In this document: positions 5,742 to 7,740 of the stretch, piece by piece
Layout: each line of letters begins with the position of its first letter
Position numbering within the stretch: the first letter of the stretch is position 1
Notes under the pieces: model-generated
Database searches by the model: none
What the model saw: only the letters and a program-made list of their open reading frames with translations
What the model was told of the DNA's origin: nothing
DNA from: Rhodospirillaceae bacterium
Lineage (GTDB): Bacteria > Pseudomonadota > Alphaproteobacteria > Dongiales > Dongiaceae
Assembly (NCBI GenBank): GCA_016794075.1
Contig: JAEUKU010000287.1
Location: 1-7,740 of the forward strand
Length of the DNA: 7,740 bases
Direction of reading: 5' to 3'
Program-made: the position numbers and the translations under genes

Positions 5742-6380
5742 ATGCAACCGATGAAACCCAGCTTGTTCCTGGCGACGATCCTGCTCGCGGGCGCCGCGCT
5801 GCTCGGCCCCGTCGCGCCCGCCGCGGCGCAACAGCAGCCCGGCCAAGGAATGATGGGCCCCGGAATGATGGGCCCCGGAATGATGGGCCCAGGAATGATG
5901 GGCCCAGGAATGATGGGCCAGGGAATGACGGGGCAGGGGATGATGGGTCAAGGCATGGGGCCGGGGATGATGGGCGCCGGAATGATGGGCCCGGGAATGA
6001 TGGGCGGGGGAAACATGGGGATGAACCCAGGCTGTCCCATGATGGGCCAAGGCATGGGAGCGGGCATGATGGGCCAGGGGATGATGGGCCGCGGGACGAT
6101 GGACCATCCGATGATGGGCATGATGCATGGAGCGATGAGACCCGGCATGGCCGATGGCAGCTTCGTCATGCTGCCGGCGCCGCCGCTGCTCAGCGTCGAC
6201 GACGTGACCTACAACCTGGAACGTCTGCTGGCGGCGCGCGACAATCCGCACCTGAAACTCGGCACCGTGGCGGAGAAGGACGCCGAGACCCTCACCGGCG
6301 AGATCGTCACCACCGACGGATCGCTGGTCGAGCGCTACGAGGTGGACAAGCGGACGGGGGTGGCCAGGCTGGTGCCCTGA
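5742..6380 (+). CDS. Exported methionine-rich GMMGP-repeat protein with PepSY-like C-terminus
   Basis: The 212-residue protein starts with a clear Sec signal peptide: MQPMKPS, then a hydrophobic core, with likely cleavage after APAAA (near residue 29). Residues 36 to about 135 are made of GMMGP/GMMGQ-type repeats. I count 37 methionines between residues 31 and 150, together with one Cys (98) and His at 122 and 129. The C-terminal part (about 150-212), with TVAEKDAETLTGEIV and a final VERYEVDKRTGVARL, looks like a small PepSY-like alpha/beta unit. Clustered methionines in periplasmic proteins commonly bind Cu(I) or Ag(I), so a metal-binding or copper-tolerance role is plausible but inferred. 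No copper pump, oxidase or regulator gene is adjacent. It is the only plus-strand gene, divergent from efp and convergent with the acetyltransferase gene, so it is probably transcribed alone. Confidence 0.88.
   Translation: MQPMKPSLFLATILLAGAALLGPVAPAAAQQQPGQGMMGPGMMGPGMMGPGMMGPGMMGQGMTGQGMMGQGMGPGMMGAGMMGPGMMGGGNMGMNPGCPMMGQGMGAGMMGQGMMGRGTMDHPMMGMMHGAMRPGMADGSFVMLPAPPLLSVDDVTYNLERLLAARDNPHLKLGTVAEKDAETLTGEIVTTDGSLVERYEVDKRTGVARLVP
5847..6008 (+). repeat. 15-bp in-frame tandem repeat encoding GMMGP units
   Basis: Units of GGAATGATGGGCCC(C/A) are repeated head to tail. Four near-identical copies run from 5847 to 5906, followed by three diverged copies to 5951, a 12-base unit, and three more to 6008. 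Low divergence in the first four units suggests recent expansion by slippage, so copy number may vary between strains. Confidence 0.9.
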
Positions 6381-6388
6381 ACCGGCAT

Positions 6389-6403
6389 CCTGAGCCTTTC
6401 AGG
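6389..6403. terminator. Possible weak bidirectional hairpin between convergent genes
   Basis: CCTGA (6389-6393) and TCAGG (6399-6403) form a five-pair stem with a five-base loop in the 18-bp gap between the Met-rich gene and the acetyltransferase gene, overlapping the latter's stop codon. There is no clear T run, so support is weak. Confidence 0.25.
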
Positions 6404-6920
6404 CCAGTTCCTTGTACATGATCACCGTGTCGTCCAGCCGCTCGGCATCGGGGGCGCGGGCGTAGCGCGGGATGACGCCGGCGATCTCGTAGCCGAGATT
6501 GCGGTAGAGCATCTCGGCAGCGTCGCCGCGCCGGGTGTCGAGGGTGAGGAGGCGGCGGCCCTCGCTCCGGGCGACGCGCTCGGCGGCCATCAGCAGCTTG
6601 TTGCCGACGCCCTGGCGCCGCGTGTCCGGATGCACCAGCAGCTTGGTGACCTCGCAGCGGTGGCGCTGGTTGGGCGGCATGTCGAGGTCAAGCTGCACCG
6701 CGCCGACCAGCTCGCCGTCGAGATGGGCGGCGATCAGGTGACGTTTCCCGGCCGCGAGCCCGGGCGCGACGAGGTCGCGCCAATAGGCCCGCGCGTCATG
6801 CATGGTGAAGGGCAGGATGAAACTGATGCTGGCACCCGCATGCACGCAATGATGCAGCAGCTCCGCCAGCGCCTCGATTTCCCGCGGAACGTCTTCCGCT
6901 CTCAGCTTATCGAGCTGCAT
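6399..6920 (-). CDS. GNAT family N-acetyltransferase
   Basis: This 173-residue single-domain protein should transfer an acetyl group from acetyl-CoA to an amine substrate in the cytoplasm. The acetyl-CoA binding motif A is clear: VTKLLVHPDTRRQGVGNKLL (about residues 91-110), with the RRQGVG pyrophosphate loop. The typical C-terminal pattern AEMLYRNLGYEIAGVIPRYA follows. Preceding strands (HLIAAHLDGELVGAVQLDL) fit the GNAT fold. ATG 6920 has GAGG four bases upstream. It lies 48 bp downstream of metF on the same strand and may be co-transcribed with it, though the functional link is unclear. The substrate cannot be told from the sequence; small molecules, antibiotics or protein N-termini are all possible. 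Confidence 0.92.
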   Translation of the reverse strand: MQLDKLRAEDVPREIEALAELLHHCVHAGASISFILPFTMHDARAYWRDLVAPGLAAGKRHLIAAHLDGELVGAVQLDLDMPPNQRHRCEVTKLLVHPDTRRQGVGNKLLMAAERVARSEGRRLLTLDTRRGDAAEMLYRNLGYEIAGVIPRYARAPDAERLDDTVIMYKELA

Positions 6921-6968
6921 CGGCCTCGCTTACAATCGCCGTGATCGCTCCTGGTTCCGGTATCACTC

Positions 6969-7740
6969 CTACCTGAAATCCGGATCTCTTTGAACCGGTG
7001 GCGTCGCCTCCGACAGGGGCGCCATGACGCCCATCAATTTGGCCGGCTTGAGGCCCATGCGCCGGCAGATGCCGAGCGTCAGATCGGCGCGGTTCAGGGT
7101 GTAGATGTGAAAGGTGTTGACGCCCGCCGCCTGCAGTGCGCGCATCTGCTCCGTCGTGACCATCGCGGCCACCAGGCGGCGCGTGTCAGGGTCCTCGTCC
7201 AGACCCTCGAACAGATCGGCCAGCCAATCCGGCACGCTGGCGCCGCACATGGCGGCGAATTTGGTCATCTGCGCGAATTGCGTGACCGGCAGCAGGCCCG
7301 GCACGATCGACCCGGCGATGCCCGCCGCCGCGGCGCGGTCGAGGAAATCCAGGAACTTCGCATTGTCGAAGAAGAACTGGGTGATGGCGCGGTCGGCGCC
7401 GGCATCGAACTTGCGCTTCAGATTGTCGAGGTCGGATTGCGGCGAGTTGGCCTGTGGATGGGTCTCCGGATAGGCGGCGACACTGATCTCGAAATCGGCC
7501 ACCCGCTTGATGCCGGCCACCAGCTCGGCGGCGTTGGCGAAGCCCTCCGGATGCGGCTGATAGGTGCCGCCCGCCGGCGGGTCGCCGCGCAAGGCGACGA
7601 TGTGGCGGATGCCCGCCGCCCAGTAGCGACGCAGCAGTTCCTCGATCTCCGCCTTGCTCTGGCCGACGCAGGTGAGGTGCGCCGCCGGGCGCAGATGCGT
7701 CTCGCCGAAGATGCGCGTCACGGTGCCGAAGGTGGCGTCG
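6969..7740 (-). CDS. metF: 5,10-methylenetetrahydrofolate reductase, C-terminal 256 codons
   Basis: MetF is the FAD enzyme that reduces 5,10-methylene-THF to 5-methyl-THF, the methyl donor for methionine synthesis. The visible part contains AAHLTCVG, GIRHIVALRGDPP (the Asp of RGD corresponds to the catalytic Asp120 of E. coli MetF), FEISVAAYPETHPQA, LKRKFDAGADRAITQFFFD, SIVPGLLPV, LFEGLDEDPDTRRLV and FHIYTLNRADLTLGI. All of these align in order with the E. coli enzyme. The frame continues open through the right edge: the codons before the GTG at 7721 read DATFGT, which fits the family. That GTG is therefore internal, and about 40 N-terminal residues lie outside the window. No defects are seen. 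The acetyltransferase gene follows at 48 bp. Confidence 0.96.
   Translation of the reverse strand, partial: DATFGTVTRIFGETHLRPAAHLTCVGQSKAEIEELLRRYWAAGIRHIVALRGDPPAGGTYQPHPEGFANAAELVAGIKRVADFEISVAAYPETHPQANSPQSDLDNLKRKFDAGADRAITQFFFDNAKFLDFLDRAAAAGIAGSIVPGLLPVTQFAQMTKFAAMCGASVPDWLADLFEGLDEDPDTRRLVAAMVTTEQMRALQAAGVNTFHIYTLNRADLTLGICRRMGLKPAKLMGVMAPLSEATPPVQRDPDFR

Noticed and set aside
5706..6251. Minus-strand His-rich frame (AHHSGAHH repeats) that resembles a metal-binding protein
   Set aside because: It is the reverse reading of the ATGATG-rich GMMGP repeat; the plus frame has the signal peptide, strong ribosome-binding site and a folded C-terminal domain.

Overview
The window is GC-rich, gene-dense bacterial DNA. 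Strong G/C use at third codon positions, protein similarities and gene content suggest an alphaproteobacterium, perhaps Rhodospirillales-like. This placement is inferred from recognised protein families, not from a marker-gene search. No RNA genes, insertion sequences, CRISPR arrays or clear signs of recent transfer were seen.

Left part (1-3890, minus strand): four genes read right to left as a probable operon. They are a secreted Ala/Glu/Pro-rich protein ending in a degenerate OmpA-like domain, a four-helix MotA/TolQ/ExbB-type channel subunit with a long C-terminal tail, a MotB-type subunit (one membrane helix with the ion-carrying Asp, a roughly 200-residue coiled coil, and an OmpA peptidoglycan-binding domain), and the first 49 codons of a small membrane protein cut by the window edge. 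A good sigma70-like promoter lies at 3956-3985, with three 12-bp tandem repeats just upstream at 4000-4035. Together the genes look like an ion-driven cell-envelope motor, with no flagellar, Tol, Ton or Zorya effector genes visible nearby.

Middle (4092-5519, minus strand): an inositol monophosphatase family enzyme (SuhB-like) follows elongation factor P. A GC-rich hairpin lies between them, so they may not be fully co-transcribed.

Right part: a 222-bp divergent intergenic region separates efp from the only plus-strand gene, an exported methionine-rich (GMMGP)n repeat protein with a small PepSY-like C-terminal domain, possibly a periplasmic Cu(I)/Ag(I) binder. Convergent to it are a GNAT acetyltransferase and, upstream of that, the C-terminal 256 codons of metF (methylenetetrahydrofolate reductase), which runs off the right edge.

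The item most worth following up is the MotA/MotB-like pair with its third OmpA-like partner. It is a plausible but functionally unassigned envelope motor. Nothing here proves a new defence or mobile system.
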